Source: Parachlorella kessleri
Taxonomy: Eukaryota > Chlorophyta > Trebouxiophyceae > Chlorellales > Chlorellaceae
Assembly: GCA_001598975.1 (NCBI GenBank)
Contig: BBXU01001148.1
Coordinates: 1-40,491, forward strand
Direction of reading: 5' to 3'
Length of the DNA stretch: 40,491 nt
Position numbers and translations under genes: made by a program. This document shows, in pieces, positions 9,782 through 21,683 of this stretch. Under the pieces are notes generated by a model, which saw only the letters and a program-made list of their open reading frames with translations, made no database searches and had not been told where the DNA came from. Every line of letters starts with the position of its first letter. The first letter of the stretch is position 1.

Positions 9782-12700
9782 ATGTTCAAGATATCGGGCT
9801 GTGATGTTTATTTTCCGCACCAGCCTTACGGCGTGCAGCTGTCCTTTATGAACAAGGTCATCACCTCCTTGGAAGCTGGAAACAATGCGCTTCTGGAGGC
9901 TCCCACTGGTAAGCAGGGTGCCAGCGGGCAAAATGCTTGGGTGGGCTGTGATCTTCTGTAGGGCTCCAACATCTGTCCCGCGGTGTATACCAGGAGTCGG
10001 CTTGTACACACCCCGCTGTTTATTTATATCTGCAGGCTCTGGAAAGACGCTGTCGCTCCTCTGTTCTGCACTGGCCTGGCAACAGCGCGAGAAAATCCGT
10101 ATCGAGGAGGGCCTGGCCGCTGCCCGAGTGGCTGCAGCAGCGCAGGACGGCCAGTCCGACGGGATAGAATCCAGCCCAGCCAAGCATGGCAGTGAGGGTG
10201 CTGCCGCCAAGGGTGACCAGGTGCGCATATGTCAAAGGAGGCCCCCTTTCTGGAAGAGCCCTGCGCTGGCTGCTGCTCAGTCATGATCAGGCGTCTGGTG
10301 ACAAACGTGACCGGCCAGGTTGGGTGGTTGTGTATATTACAACGCCAGGGCCAGCGTGGAATCATGGGCTATCGACCATGTTTGAGTTGGTTGATGATCC
10401 TGCGTTTTGCTTTCAGGGAAAGGTTGGGTTTTATACAGCACTCATCACAGTACAGTACAGCATTGGTTGTTGTCAAGGCTCCCTAAACAGCGAGCGGCAC
10501 AGTCAGTGTGTATGAGGGATATCCCAAGTCGTTCCAGGCATGCTGAAAGCGCCCCCCGTACATCAAGGAAAATACCGGCAGTAAAGCTATGTGTAGCTTT
10601 GAGGGGTGCGCAACCTCCAGGGTGAGGCATCAACTCCACCCCATATGGGTTTTAGGCGCAAGTGCCGCTGCGACCAGCCATGCAGGCACATCCAACCACC
10701 CGCGACGACGTGGGTGATGGCGGCTTCATGCCTGATCAGCCGGGCGGCGCAGACGGCCCAGCCCAGCCACGCAAGAAGCCGCCTAAGATCTACTACGCCA
10801 CCCGCACCCACTCGCAGATAGCGCAGGTTGTGCGCGAGCTGAAGCGCAGCAACTACCGGCCACGGATGGCCATCCTGGTGAGCACAGCGTCGCGGTCCAG
10901 GAGCTGCTGTGTGGGGTGGCTGGCAGCTGGGGTAGGGGAGCCTGCAAAGTGTGTTGTACTTGTGCGTCAGAGCATGCACGGGAGCCATTTGTCGGGGTGG
11001 GTGGCAGCCTGCTCTGCCCTTTGTATACCCAGGAGCCTTTGAGAAGACTTGTGCTGCCCTGATAGCCTAATCAGGACATGGCTTCTGGTGCTTCACTGTG
11101 CCCTCACACGGCATTTGCAGGCCTCACGCAAACAGTACTGTGTGAACAAGTTTGCGCTCAGCAAGCCCAGCGTGGATGAGACCTGCGACGACCTGCGGGC
11201 CGATGGGGATGTAAGCCGAAATGGAGTCCGGGCTTCAAGCAGTAGAGTCCTTGCTTCATTTCAAGTGCTCTTTGCCTCGGTTGCGTGGTGGCAGAGGCAG
11301 TGGGAGCAGATGACGAATGGTGTCCCGTATGGCCCAGAATGATCGGTGCAGTCACTTACTAATGGTTTGGGTAGTGTTAGGGCATGCCCGTGCTGATTGG
11401 AACCTTCAATTGGTAGTTTTGAGTCAGCAGGCGGAGCTGGGATTGCACAAAGTGGCAGTTGTAATGGCACTGTGGGAGGCAAGCAATGAAACCAAGGTTT
11501 TGTTTTGCCCGGCTGTGCAGTGCAAGTACCACCGAAACTTTATGACGCTGGTCACAGGCGGCATGGGGACTCGGGTAGGTTTCTACTGAGTTTCTACACT
11601 CGACATGACAGAAATGGTGCCAAATGGCCAGGGTTAATAACGGACAAGTGAAGGAAGCAAGGTTGGGCACTGACGCAGCAAGCATTGTCACTTCCCGGGC
11701 CTGGATGTCCTTCGGTAGCCGGTTAGGTACCTGATATGGGGCCAGAACCGCAGCCTGCTACAGGGCCTGCTACTCTAAGTGACTAGGCCTGTTTACTTTG
11801 CTTTTTGTTTCATCCTTGACTATTGTGCCTTGATATCCTTGCCAGCTTACGTTGCCGCCCCCTGCATTCAACAGGTGCACGATATTGAGGACCTGTGCAA
11901 CTATGGGCGCACCAACAAGGCCTGTCCCTACTATGCCAGCCGGAAACTTGCCGATGTGAGTTGGCCCCCTGGGTGAACTGTCCTACCCTGCGTAGCAAGG
12001 GCCAAGCCTGTAGGAGAGTCGGCTGTTACCACGACTGACGCCCTCGGATGGCCTACCTGCTTTGTCCAAGACCTTTGGTGCTTGTGAAATCCAGAGGTGT
12101 GACACACTGGAGTTGGGTGCCCTGCCAGGCTGGGCCTTGCTGGGCCATTTGCCGGATCGGTGACCCCCCTGCTGGGCATGGCGCTATCATGCAAGCTGGC
12201 TGACTCCTAGTGCTGCCCGTAGTGACCCCCCTGCTGGGCTCCTACCCTGCAGGATGCGGAGCTCATCTTTGGGCCCTACAGCTATTTCATCGACCCTGTC
12301 ATCCGCAGGGCCATCTCTGTAGGTGAGCCACCGCGTGCGTGCGTGCCATGTCCGGCAGTCAATGTTCCTGCCTTCTCTTGGTGGGGTCCCATCCACTAGT
12401 GATGTACATGTCTCTTGGACCGCGCACCACTTGACGCCTCCCCCTCATCCTGCAGATGTGAACGACAGCATCCTCATCTTTGACGAGGCCCACAACATAG
12501 AGGACGTGTGCCGGGAGGGGGCCTCATGCGAGGTGGACATGAGCACCATGGTGGAGGTGAGCCCATATCCTCTCAAATTCCTATTGCCTGCATGGGGCAA
12601 GGGTGTGAGTACCAACAGCGCTCTTAGTGCCATGTGGCTGGTACCATGCGAGGTGGACATGAACACCATGGTGGAGGTAGGCCCACTCACTCGAAACAAA

Positions 12701-15700
12701 AACTCCTGCCTGCAGCGGGCAGGTGTATGAGTGCCAAGATTGCGCTTGGCTGTCAACTCAACTACATACAGGTGCAAAGGCCACTTCCTCGGCCATCACA
12801 TGCACCTAGCCTGCCGCTAAAAATGCCCACGCTTGAACACGCCAGTAAAGCCATTCTGCACGTGGCAGGGACCCTTACTGCAAAGGACCTCTCCGATGGG
12901 CCATGCCGACTGCCTCTGCATGGCATTGTACGGTTTCTGCATCCCTGCCTGCTTCCTCATATGCCTTTGCAGGTGGCGGGATCCTTCAACAAGGCGATGG
13001 CCTGCAACGGCAAGCCGGAGGTGTACGGGCCGCTGACCGAGTGCTGCAGCAAGATTCTGCAGTGGATGATGTATAAGGAACGCGAGACAGCAGAGGTGAG
13101 GGCTGTTGGTGCACGAGAACAACCCTTTGCAGTAGTGTGGCACGCCCTGGTGTAACAGACCCACAACCTCACTGACAAGCAGCGGTGAACTGTCCCCGTG
13201 CTAGTCAGGGTGCACGCCAGCAACGAGTGCTCGCGTGGTGGACTACAAATTAGTGAGAAGGCACTGCCGCTGTGGCTTGTAGGAGTTGGCTCGCATGAAG
13301 AGGCCGCGCCCTCCCACCAAGCAGGACCCACATGAGCTGGTCTTTCAGGCACAGCCGGTGAGCCCTCACACAGCCTTCTGACTTTTGCAGTGCTGTGGGA
13401 TTAACATAATAACATGAGGGCCAGCATGCCGTGTCGACCTGCATCCTGCTGTGCAAGCATAAGTACAAGCATTGTCAGCCACATGTGATTGCCTGTGCAG
13501 CCGCTGGCACTGCTCCTGGGCAACACTATCAGCTATATGAGGCATCCCCCACGCTACAAACCACCCCCGATACTGCGACTGCTGAACTGCTGTCGACAGC
13601 TGTCAATCGACCAACACACACAGCATGCATGGACCTTCGTTGGCCCTCCTTACACCTGATGCCTGCTGATCTTCTCCAAGATAAAGTGAACATGTTTTCC
13701 CGGAACTGCGCTCCTTGATCTTGATACGGCTGGTCGTCATGTGTGAAACCTGCTCTCTCCCTGCAGCTGCTGGACCAGCTGGCGGCTGCTGGGCTGGCCC
13801 CCGACAAGGTTGACGCCCTGTGGGAAGCCTACCAGCTGGCCCGGGAGGAGGATGAGGCCCTGGCAGCGGGCCAGGGCGGGGCAGCAGCAGCAGCGGGGGG
13901 AGGAGCGGAAGGGCAGGGCGGCGGCGGTGGAGGCAACAATGAGAACGCGAGGAGCAACGGGCAGCAGACGCAGCAGGGCGGCAAGGTGGGCGGCCGCTTG
14001 GAGCATGCTGCTCAGGAGCGTGGCAGCGGGCGGTGACCACCCCTGTGTGATGCCCACGTGCCTAGCCATGCGTCAGGCATGCCTGGCTTCTGGATGTCTA
14101 ATGTGCCCACCTGAAAGTGTTAGGGTTTGCACTCGTATATGTGTATGCATACCTGCTCAGTGTGACTAGCCTTGCCTTGCTGCAGGACCCGGCCATGACA
14201 AATGCTGTGCGGGTGGGGGCCATGGCGCTGAGTGTGATGTCCCGCCTAGTCCAAGTGGTGAAGCTGCTGCATCAGGTAAGACTCCGCGGCTTGTCCGTTG
14301 TTTTGCTTGCAGGCCCTGTGTCTGGGTCGCCTGTCAGCTGCTCCACAGAGGAGAGAAGGCTCCCGAATAATGACCAGGTTGAGATTTGGTTGAAATGCAG
14401 GTCAGTCAGGATGGGTCGCGTGACTACCGTCTGGTGGTACAGCGCTATGATGACAACCTGGGTGGGCCCAGGTTCCAGGTGGGCACACTCATTTCAAAGT
14501 CTTGATAGACATTTCGCAGCCAAAGCAAGAGGACGCTCTGCCTGCCAGCTGGGTTCCAATGCCGGCATGACAGCTTGCGTGGCCGGAATCATAAGTGAGC
14601 TTGATCTCATCTGTGCCTCCACCCTGCTCCATTCGATGCCGGTAATAGTAGACTGCCTTGGCAGCTGCTCCTTCTGGCATATACATGAGCGCCACTTTCT
14701 CTGTGGCAGGGCCGCAGCATGAGGGTGGACGAGGATGACTCATTCGCCTCAAAGGGCACTGTCATCAACTTCTGCCTCTGGTGCCTTAATCCGGCTGTGG
14801 CCTTCAAGGCAGTGTCAGGTATGCATTTATCTGGGGAGATGGAGCTCTATAAATAGGTCACACACATAGGGAACATGTTGATGCTGCCGGGGCAGGGCTG
14901 AGGTGCCACCGTGTCTCGGCCCGTCTATCGACGAGATTGCTTGGTTGGCTTGCCTGCTTTGGAAGCACTGACGATGACATTCCTATGCCTTGCTCTCTGC
15001 AGAGGCGGCCCACTCCATCATCCTGACCTCGGGCACCCTGGCTCCCTTGGACAGCTTCGCCTCTGAGGCAAGTCTTGGTTCAAATATCATACCCATCGCC
15101 GTTGCTTGTAGCATGGGACACCACCCAACCTAGACTCTTCGCGGAAGGGCATCAGTTGGCATGATGTAGACGAGCGCATCCTCTCCTTTGCAGGTTGCAG
15201 TCAGTCCATGGTAGCTTTTGTCTGACCATGTCGGCCCTTCTGCTGGGCTAGTACTATTTTTCCCATTTCTTCCTATATGTGCAGGTAGTAACCATCAAGC
15301 CTTTCGTGCAACTTGGCCCTTTCATGGTCAGCTGATAGCTCTTCCCCTGGTTTGCATAACATTGCTACCGACAAAGGCCTTCCTGGCACTGTCTGCAGCT
15401 GGGTGCCCCCTTCAAGGTCAAGCTGGAGGCACCCCACGTGGTGGACATGCGCAGGCAGGTCTGGGCGGGAGTGGTGCCACAGGGGCCTGGCGGCATCACC
15501 CTGGATGTGAGTTGCGATAAGCCGGACATTACAGCCATGCACATGAGTCAAGGCACTACCATGAATGTATGCAATCAAGCACTAAGTTAGTCCAGGTCTC
15601 ATCGCCTCTGTTGCATGTCTGTGTAGACCTCGCTCAACAACAAAGCTCTGCCGTTGAGGTGCTCCCCTTGAATCAGTTTTCCATCCGCTACACGATATAT

Positions 15701-18700
15701 CACAAACCATTTACCCGACCCGCTAGCCCGCAGGAAAGGGTTGCACACCCAAGAAAGTTGCCAGGCCCACCACACGAAGTTGACAAAGTCCAGACGCCTT
15801 TCTGCCGCCTGCAGGGCAGCTACACTCACTCGCAGGGTGATGACTACCAAGACACTGTTGGGCGGGCGGTGGTGGAGTGCTGCGCCACCATCCCCGACGG
15901 GGTGCTGCTCTTTGTGTCATCCTACGCCATGCTTGACAAGCTGGCCAAGCGCTGGAAGGTGAAGGCAGTTTGCGTGTGCAGCTGAAGTGCTTGCTAAGTG
16001 CTTGCTAGGTCGGATACGTTGGATATTTGATTCAGTGGACAGCAGACTCTGCGATATGGACCAGGGTGTGCTTGCAACAGTGTAATACTGTCGTGTGGGG
16101 ATCGTGGTGCCTGGCTCCCGCGACAGAGATTGGTCCTTCGGTCACATGGCTCCGTTGGAAGCTGATGCTTCAATCTAGTGGTGGTCCTGACGAGGGCCAG
16201 CAAAGCGTATGCTCGCCGCATGGTGCACACCTTTCGCTTTGCTGAACTGTGACAGGCCCCTGGAAGGAGCTTGCCAATGTAACCACGTGGTCCAGGAGCC
16301 TTTGTCGCTCTGGCAGCAAATAAAGAATGCACTTGGGGCTCTCTCCTGCCCATCTGGTATCAAGGCCCCGCCTTGCAGGCGACAGGGCTGTGGGAAAAGC
16401 TGGCCAAGCTGAAGCATGCGGTCCAGGAGGCCTCGCACTGGCAGTACCAAGGTCTTGACCACGGTGAATCTAATCCTCATCTTAATATCAAGCCCCCGCA
16501 TGCAGGCCACAGGGCTGTGGAAGAAGCTGGCCAAGCTGAAGCATGTGGTCCAGGAGCCGCGTACCGGCGGCAACGAGGGTCTGCAGAAAGTGATGGCGGA
16601 GTACTATGGCGCCATCAGCAGGGGCGAGGGCGGCCTGTTCATGGCTGTGTGCCGCGGCAAGGTGGGTGCTTGTGATAGTGGCTGTCTAGCCAGCTGGTCG
16701 ACCTCGCTGGTACCATGCCGTGTGGTCACACAACACAGCAATTATACATGAAATGTGGACAACCCCAGGCAAAACGATGACATAGTTTGGTTAGTGCAGC
16801 TAGCAGTGCATGTCTGGTGTCCGGGAGTGCGTGCCTACGACCTGTTCGTCATGGCAGCAATGTATGCCCAGACTGCAAGTCAGCCCCACGGCTGTTGTGC
16901 AGTGCTTGCTCAACTCTCTCAGGGCCTTGACACCTCTGCACTGGGCAAAACCATATTAAACCCTAGCCTTGAGGTGTAAAGCTCAAGCCTCACTGCAACT
17001 CTTCACACATGTATGCCAGTTGTTTGCTTGCCCAGGCATGGGCCAGCCCAGAAGTCCATATGGCTTGACCGGTGAACGGGGACATCAGACCCATAGCCCA
17101 TTAGACCCACGTGCCCTTTTGTTGGGACTGCAGGTATCTGAAGGGCTGGACTTTGCGGATGCCAATGCACGGGGCGTCATCATTGTGGGCATCCCGTTTC
17201 CCTCGGTGAAGGATACCAAGGTATCGCCGGGTATGGTGCAGACAGCCAGCTTCTCGATGTGTGGGCCCCGGCTCTGCCTCAAGTGGTGACCGCCATGAGA
17301 GCCTGGAGTCGGGGGGGGGGGGGGGGGGTCGTGCACCCACGCAGCGCTCTCTGTGGCTATAGTTTTGGATCATCCCAATAGAGAACAAAATGTGTGTGCC
17401 GTCCGGCATCCTCCGGCGAAACAAGCGTTGGAAAGAGGTAGTCCCGAGCATGCTGGGCCATGGCATATGCCTGGGACCACAACAGACGCTCAGGTGAATG
17501 CCCTTGAGGGTGCACTGCAGGTGAATGAGAAGCGCGCCTTCAACAATCGTGGCCAGCGGGATATGGGCCTTCTATCTGGCGGAGCCTGGTACACGCAGCA
17601 GGCAAGTGGGTGCGAGCAGCACGCTGTTAAAGTATACACCTGCAGGCTCCTGACTTGCAGCAGAAGCATCAACCCGATATCAGCAATACAAGGCATGCCC
17701 GTTGTCTGTTAGCCCATATTTCAATGGCTTTGCCATGGTAGGAGAAATTGTGCTCCATTCTCCCATAGCCGCAGGCCTCCCCAGGGCCGGTTGCTGCCTT
17801 CCTACTCATTCCCGTCAGTGCTCATGCACACCAACCTTGCTTCCTAGAACGCCGGGCTGTCTCCTACAAACGTCATGTATCCACCCCACCTATACTCAAG
17901 GCTGCCTACTTCTGTTGCTCCCTAGTGCAGGCGTTCCGTGCGCTGAACCAGGCTGTGGGCCGCTGCATCCGCCACCGCTACGACTGGGGCGCCATCGTGC
18001 TAGTAGACGACCGCTTCCGCCAGCCGCGCAACCAGGCGGGGTTGTCCCGCTGGTGAGCAGCAGGCCGAGCTTAGCATGCCAAATATTAGCAACAGCTGCT
18101 TCACTAGTCTCATGTTGACGCCCTGTGCAGGATGGGATGGTGGTTGGCGGTTTGCTTGACCTCGTTGATATGCTGCATGCATACAATGTGCAAAACTCTG
18201 GTTCTAAGGCTTTAGGGACGCTCCCGTGACTGTATTATGCCTCACTGGGAACAGCAGGTCTCGGAAAGTTTGGTTCCCTGCATGAAGCCCGCTTGCACAT
18301 GATGTTTGCGCACGCACACAGTGATGCCCGCGCCCCGGCCATCTGCAGGGTCCGTGGCGCACTGGTGGTCCATTCCAACTTTGACTCGGCCCTGGGCTCC
18401 ATGAAGGCTTTCTTCTCCACCATACAAGCCAACCCGCCCCAGCGTCCCCAGCCACAGAAGCAGGCCGCGCCAGGTGGGCCAACAACGCTACTACGGGCAA
18501 GGGTGCCGTCCGGGTGCCACTTATGCGGTCCCTGGCTGCTCCAAGTCCCGTATAACTCTGGCCAAAGGCATGCCAGGAAGCGACTCTGCTCTGCTTACTG
18601 CTGAGCCACGCGATCAACCCCGTTCCCTTTTTCTGTTCTACTGCAGACTCTGAGTTGGCTGCGGCAGCTGCCGCTGCGGTGGCCGCGGCTAAGGTCTCTG

Positions 18701-21683
18701 CGGCAGCGGCGCTTGGGCTGCCGGTCCAGCAGCACCAGCAGCAGCACTTGGAGCTGGTGGCAGGGGGCAGGGTGATCACCCAGGCAGCGGGACGAGGGGC
18801 CGAGGGGGCCCTGGGTGACTGGACCACCCAGCACCCACCTCACATACAACAGCAGCAGCAGGGCGGTGGCAGCAGCAAGCCGGGATACGAGGCAGCGCCT
18901 GCGGGCGAGGCAGGGGCCGTGGCACCTGGCGCGGCGCCGGGCCTGTATGAAGCCTGGCAGGCCAAGCCGCTGGCCCAGGCCCGGCTGGCCCCAGCGGGCA
19001 CAGCGGCAGCGGCAGGGGGCGCAGCAGGAATACCACAGCATGTGCAGCACCCACATCAGCAGGCTCGGCAGCAGCAGCAGCAGAGTGCCTTACTGCCCAG
19101 GGATGCGACGGATGTGGTGGGGCTGGTGCAGCAGGCTCCTGTGGCAGCGTGGGTCTCCCAAGACCTGCAGATGTACACAGCCTACCTGGCTGACATGGGT
19201 GAGGGAGATAGTATCACCAGTCCTAAAGGCTCGCACCGCTCTTGGCTAAGAGGGGTATGCGGCTTGCATGATGACCCCACCCACCCACCACTTCCATGAT
19301 GTGATGCCGCAGTGGAATGGGTTATCACACCCCATGCCGCATGTGCATACCTGGGCTGTACGCCCACTACAGATGGTGGGTATGTCGCGCAGGAGTCGAC
19401 CCGCAGCAGGTTGGGGGCGTTGCCTCGCTGGAGGCGCTGGCCCAAGAGGCCGTGAAGGACGCCTTCACTGCAGCCAGGTACTGGGGCCAGGGGATCAGTT
19501 GTAAGTTGCTAAACCCTACATCCCAAATGAATCGAAGCCCGGCTGCTTGGCCAGCAGCGCAGAGTGTTGTTGAGTGCACACGAAGCCTTCGGTGTAAGCG
19601 GGAGGCCGGCGCTGACTTAGGCTCTACGATGGGTCCTTCTTGTTTCATTAGTTACTACCCCACGACGTGCCAGGCACTACTACCACCCGTGGCTTCCCTG
19701 TTGGAGGTGACTTTTCCCGACCTCTGCTGGCCCCGCCCCGCAGGGAGTTCCTGCAAGCTGGGCAGCCGCTGGCGCAGCTGGCAGCCGAGTGGCAGTCCAG
19801 CCTGCCCAGGGGCCTGCAGGCCATAGTGGCGGCTGCAGGGGCTGTGCTGCCCGACCACGTGCCGGTGAGCACGTTGAGTGTTGCCTGCTGTGCCTCGGCC
19901 TTCGCTTGTCAAGCTCGTTTGACGGCTGGGCCCAGCCTGCAGATGAGGAGGATTTATGCATGCACTGACCCCAGTTGGGTGGCCTCCTGTCCCACTAGGG
20001 TTGCCAATCTGCATGTGTTGATGTGTAGGTGCTGCAGCTACCCATGACCCATCTGCCCTGCCTCTGTGACATGTCCTTTGTTTGCCACAACGGTTATGTT
20101 TTCCCTACACTCACCCTTCTCAAATACAGTTATATGACTTCTTGCAGGCTGACCCGAGTGCTGTGGCGTTCGGGCAGCAAGTGCTGCTGGGCAGGCCAGC
20201 CGCACAGCTGCTGGAGGTCGTGGAGGAAGCATATGCTAGGGTGGGTTTTACATATTCCCCGGCTACCCGGCGAGGGCGCTTTGCTTGGAGTGCCACCTGT
20301 TGTGGCTGAAGCTCTGCTCCTTATTTAAGGACAGGCCATGCAAGTCGTGTGGCACTATGGCAGGACGATAATGTGGCCCTTCTGTCCATGCTTGCCCGGC
20401 CTAGCTAGTTCTTATACCTTACACTTTACATGGGTCTTTGCACATTTGCGCACTTCATATGCGTGTTGCAGGTATTCCAAGGGCTAGGAAATGCGGTATC
20501 GCAGCAGCACGGGCCAGCAAGCAGTCTAGCAGACCTGCCCACACAGGCTTACGAGCCTTGTGAAGGACCGCTCGACAACCACTACCCTCGGCAGCAGCAG
20601 CAACAACAACAACAACAAGCCCAGCTGCTGCACATCAAACAAGAGCCAGTGGGGTACAGTCAGCTCGCGTTTGCATCCACACAGGCAGGCCCGCACGCGC
20701 AGCAGCAACAGCCATACCACCAAAACCAGCAGCAGCAACCCCAGCAGCAGCAGCAGCAGCAGCAGCAGCCGTGGCAGGTGAAACCTGAGCCAGCGAATCA
20801 GGGGCAGCTGGGCTTTGCTGCCACACAGCCAGGGCCACATCTCCAGCAGCAGCGGCAGCAGCAGTCACATCAGCAGCAGCAACCTGCACATCACCACCAT
20901 AGCCAGCAGCAGCATGCGACACAGCATGGCCCAGGGCTTCCGGGCCAGCATGGAGTTGCTGCAACACAGCAAGGGCCTCATCTGCAGCAGCACCCCCACC
21001 TCCCGCACCAGCCCCAGCAGCAGCAGCAGCAGCAGCAGCAGTGGCAGTGGCACCAGCTTGAGCAGTGGCAGCAACGCAACCAGCCACCTCAGGCCGTCCA
21101 GCAGCAGCACCAGCAACACTATCAGCAGCAATGCATGCCTGCGTCCCTAATCGGACAGCAGCAGCGACCGCCACATGCAATACCTCACTCCGGAGGGGTA
21201 CAGCAACACATCGGGGTGAAGCGCAGCCCGGAGGCACCACAAGACCCTCCATGCGGCAGCGCAGGTGGGATACGAGGGATGCGAAGGTTTCTTACAAGCT
21301 GCGCCTTGGGAATGACATCAACGCCATGAGTAGCCTGATGTCTGAAAGATGTCACGTGCCCACCCTAAGTCACCTGCTCAGCTTGCCAATGCTATTTGCA
21401 GGGGTTGATAAGATGAAAAAGTTGGCCACCTGCCTGAAGCCCTGAGTTGAACACAGTACCACAAGCCCTCAAGGGCGCATCTTGAGCAGTACCTGATGCA
21501 ACGTGCTTTCATGCAGGCAAGCGGCGGGAGCTGGGTCCAGTAGAAAGGCAGCATGCCAGCGGCTGCGCCTGCACGGGCGGTGGGCAGCCTGTGCTGAGTG
21601 AGAGGGAGCGGCTAGCACAGGCACGAGCAGCAGCTGTGGCAGCAGGGCTTCACGATTCGGAGGGCGATGACGATTTCCAATAG
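9782..21683 (+). CDS. FANCJ/BRIP1-like Fe-S superfamily 2 DNA helicase
   Basis: The 28 exons are 9782..9908, 10036..10220, 10656..10877, 11121..11210, 11521..11574, 11875..11955, 12253..12322, 12456..12556, 12973..13095, 13283..13357, 13767..13985, 14186..14275, 14401..14478, 14710..14818, 15003..15067, 15399..15506, 15815..15958, 16506..16661, 17134..17220, 17521..17601, 17931..18052, 18349..18473, 18647..19198, 19393..19477, 19744..19864, 20130..20240, 20472..21264, 21517..21683, coding 1446 aa. Motifs in order are a Q-motif-like start ([11 protein letters not shown]), Walker A EAPTGSGKT (about 39-47), four candidate Fe-S cysteines C185, C200, C209 and C243 (NKACPYY), DEAH at 286-289, [23 protein letters not shown], and motif [12 protein letters not shown] (about 762-771). 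HNIEDVCRE after DEAH and the [11 protein letters not shown] segment favour FANCJ over RTEL1, XPD or CHL1. By family it unwinds forked, D-loop and G-quadruplex DNA 5'-3' in crosslink repair. Inserts are Gly/Ala-rich (exon 11), Ala-rich (23) and Gln-rich (27). Introns 15 and 20 have GC donors. Exons 23-28 are family-poor and less certain than 1-22. Confidence 0.85.
12528..12767 (+). repeat. 120-bp tandem duplication covering the end and donor of helicase exon 8
   Basis: GCGAGGTGGACATGA(G/A)CAC starts at 12528 and again at 12648, an offset of exactly 120 bp. The first copy contains the end of exon 8 (GGTGGAG|GTGAGC at 12556/12557). The second contains GGTGGAG|GTAGGC at the equivalent position (donor at 12677). 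The intronic flanks after both copies are also alike, with CTGCCTGCA and a later TGAGT(A/G)CCAA. Because 120 is divisible by three and no stop intervenes, the frame is open from exon 8 to the second donor. Confidence 0.85.
16251..16600 (+). repeat. Three tandem copies of the start of helicase exon 18 with its acceptor
   Basis: The motif GACAGGGCTGTGG, or a variant, plus about 45 further exon-like bases ending in GGTCCAGGAG occurs at about 16251, 16381 and 16508 (offsets about 130 and 127 bp). The last copy is the exon used, because it alone continues into the family sequence ending VCRGK. The middle copy has a full acceptor (CTTGCAG, ending 16378) and still codes for [16 protein letters not shown]. 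The first copy is degenerate and has lost codon integrity. Offsets are not multiples of three. Confidence 0.85.
17311..17328. repeat. Run of 18 G in a helicase intron
   Basis: An uninterrupted G tract in the intron between helicase exons 19 and 20, followed by TCGTGCACC. Such a run is mutable and could form G-quadruplex-like structures in the coding strand. The exact length may be affected by sequencing. Confidence 0.8.
20588..21133 (+). repeat. CAG/CAA-rich polyglutamine-coding tract in helicase exon 27
   Basis: Repeated CAG and CAA triplets encode runs of glutamine mixed with His, Pro and short spacers, at about residues 1167-1350 of the helicase. Within it a longer unit recurs: a K(Q/P)EP followed some residues later by (Q/G)QL(A/G)FA(S/A)TQ(A/P)GPH, seen at about 20636-20700 and 20778-20838, with a third partial ATQQGPH at about 20965. 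So besides the simple triplet repeat there is an older repeat unit of roughly 45 codons. Confidence 0.75.

Noticed and set aside
12160..12239. 18-bp direct repeat GTGACCCCCCTGCTGGGC (12160 and 12222) before helicase exon 7
   Set aside because: The copies are real, but they are short, lie within one intron and do not include the splice site, so they are not counted with the junction duplications.
16379..16500. Middle copy of helicase exon 18 as a constitutive extra exon
   Set aside because: Including it shifts the frame and no good donor follows in phase. Only an alternative or decay-triggering use remains possible.
20526..21252. Long Ala/Leu-rich minus-strand frames opposite the glutamine tract
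   Set aside because: They are simple mirror images of CAG/CAA repeats, which stay open in several frames.
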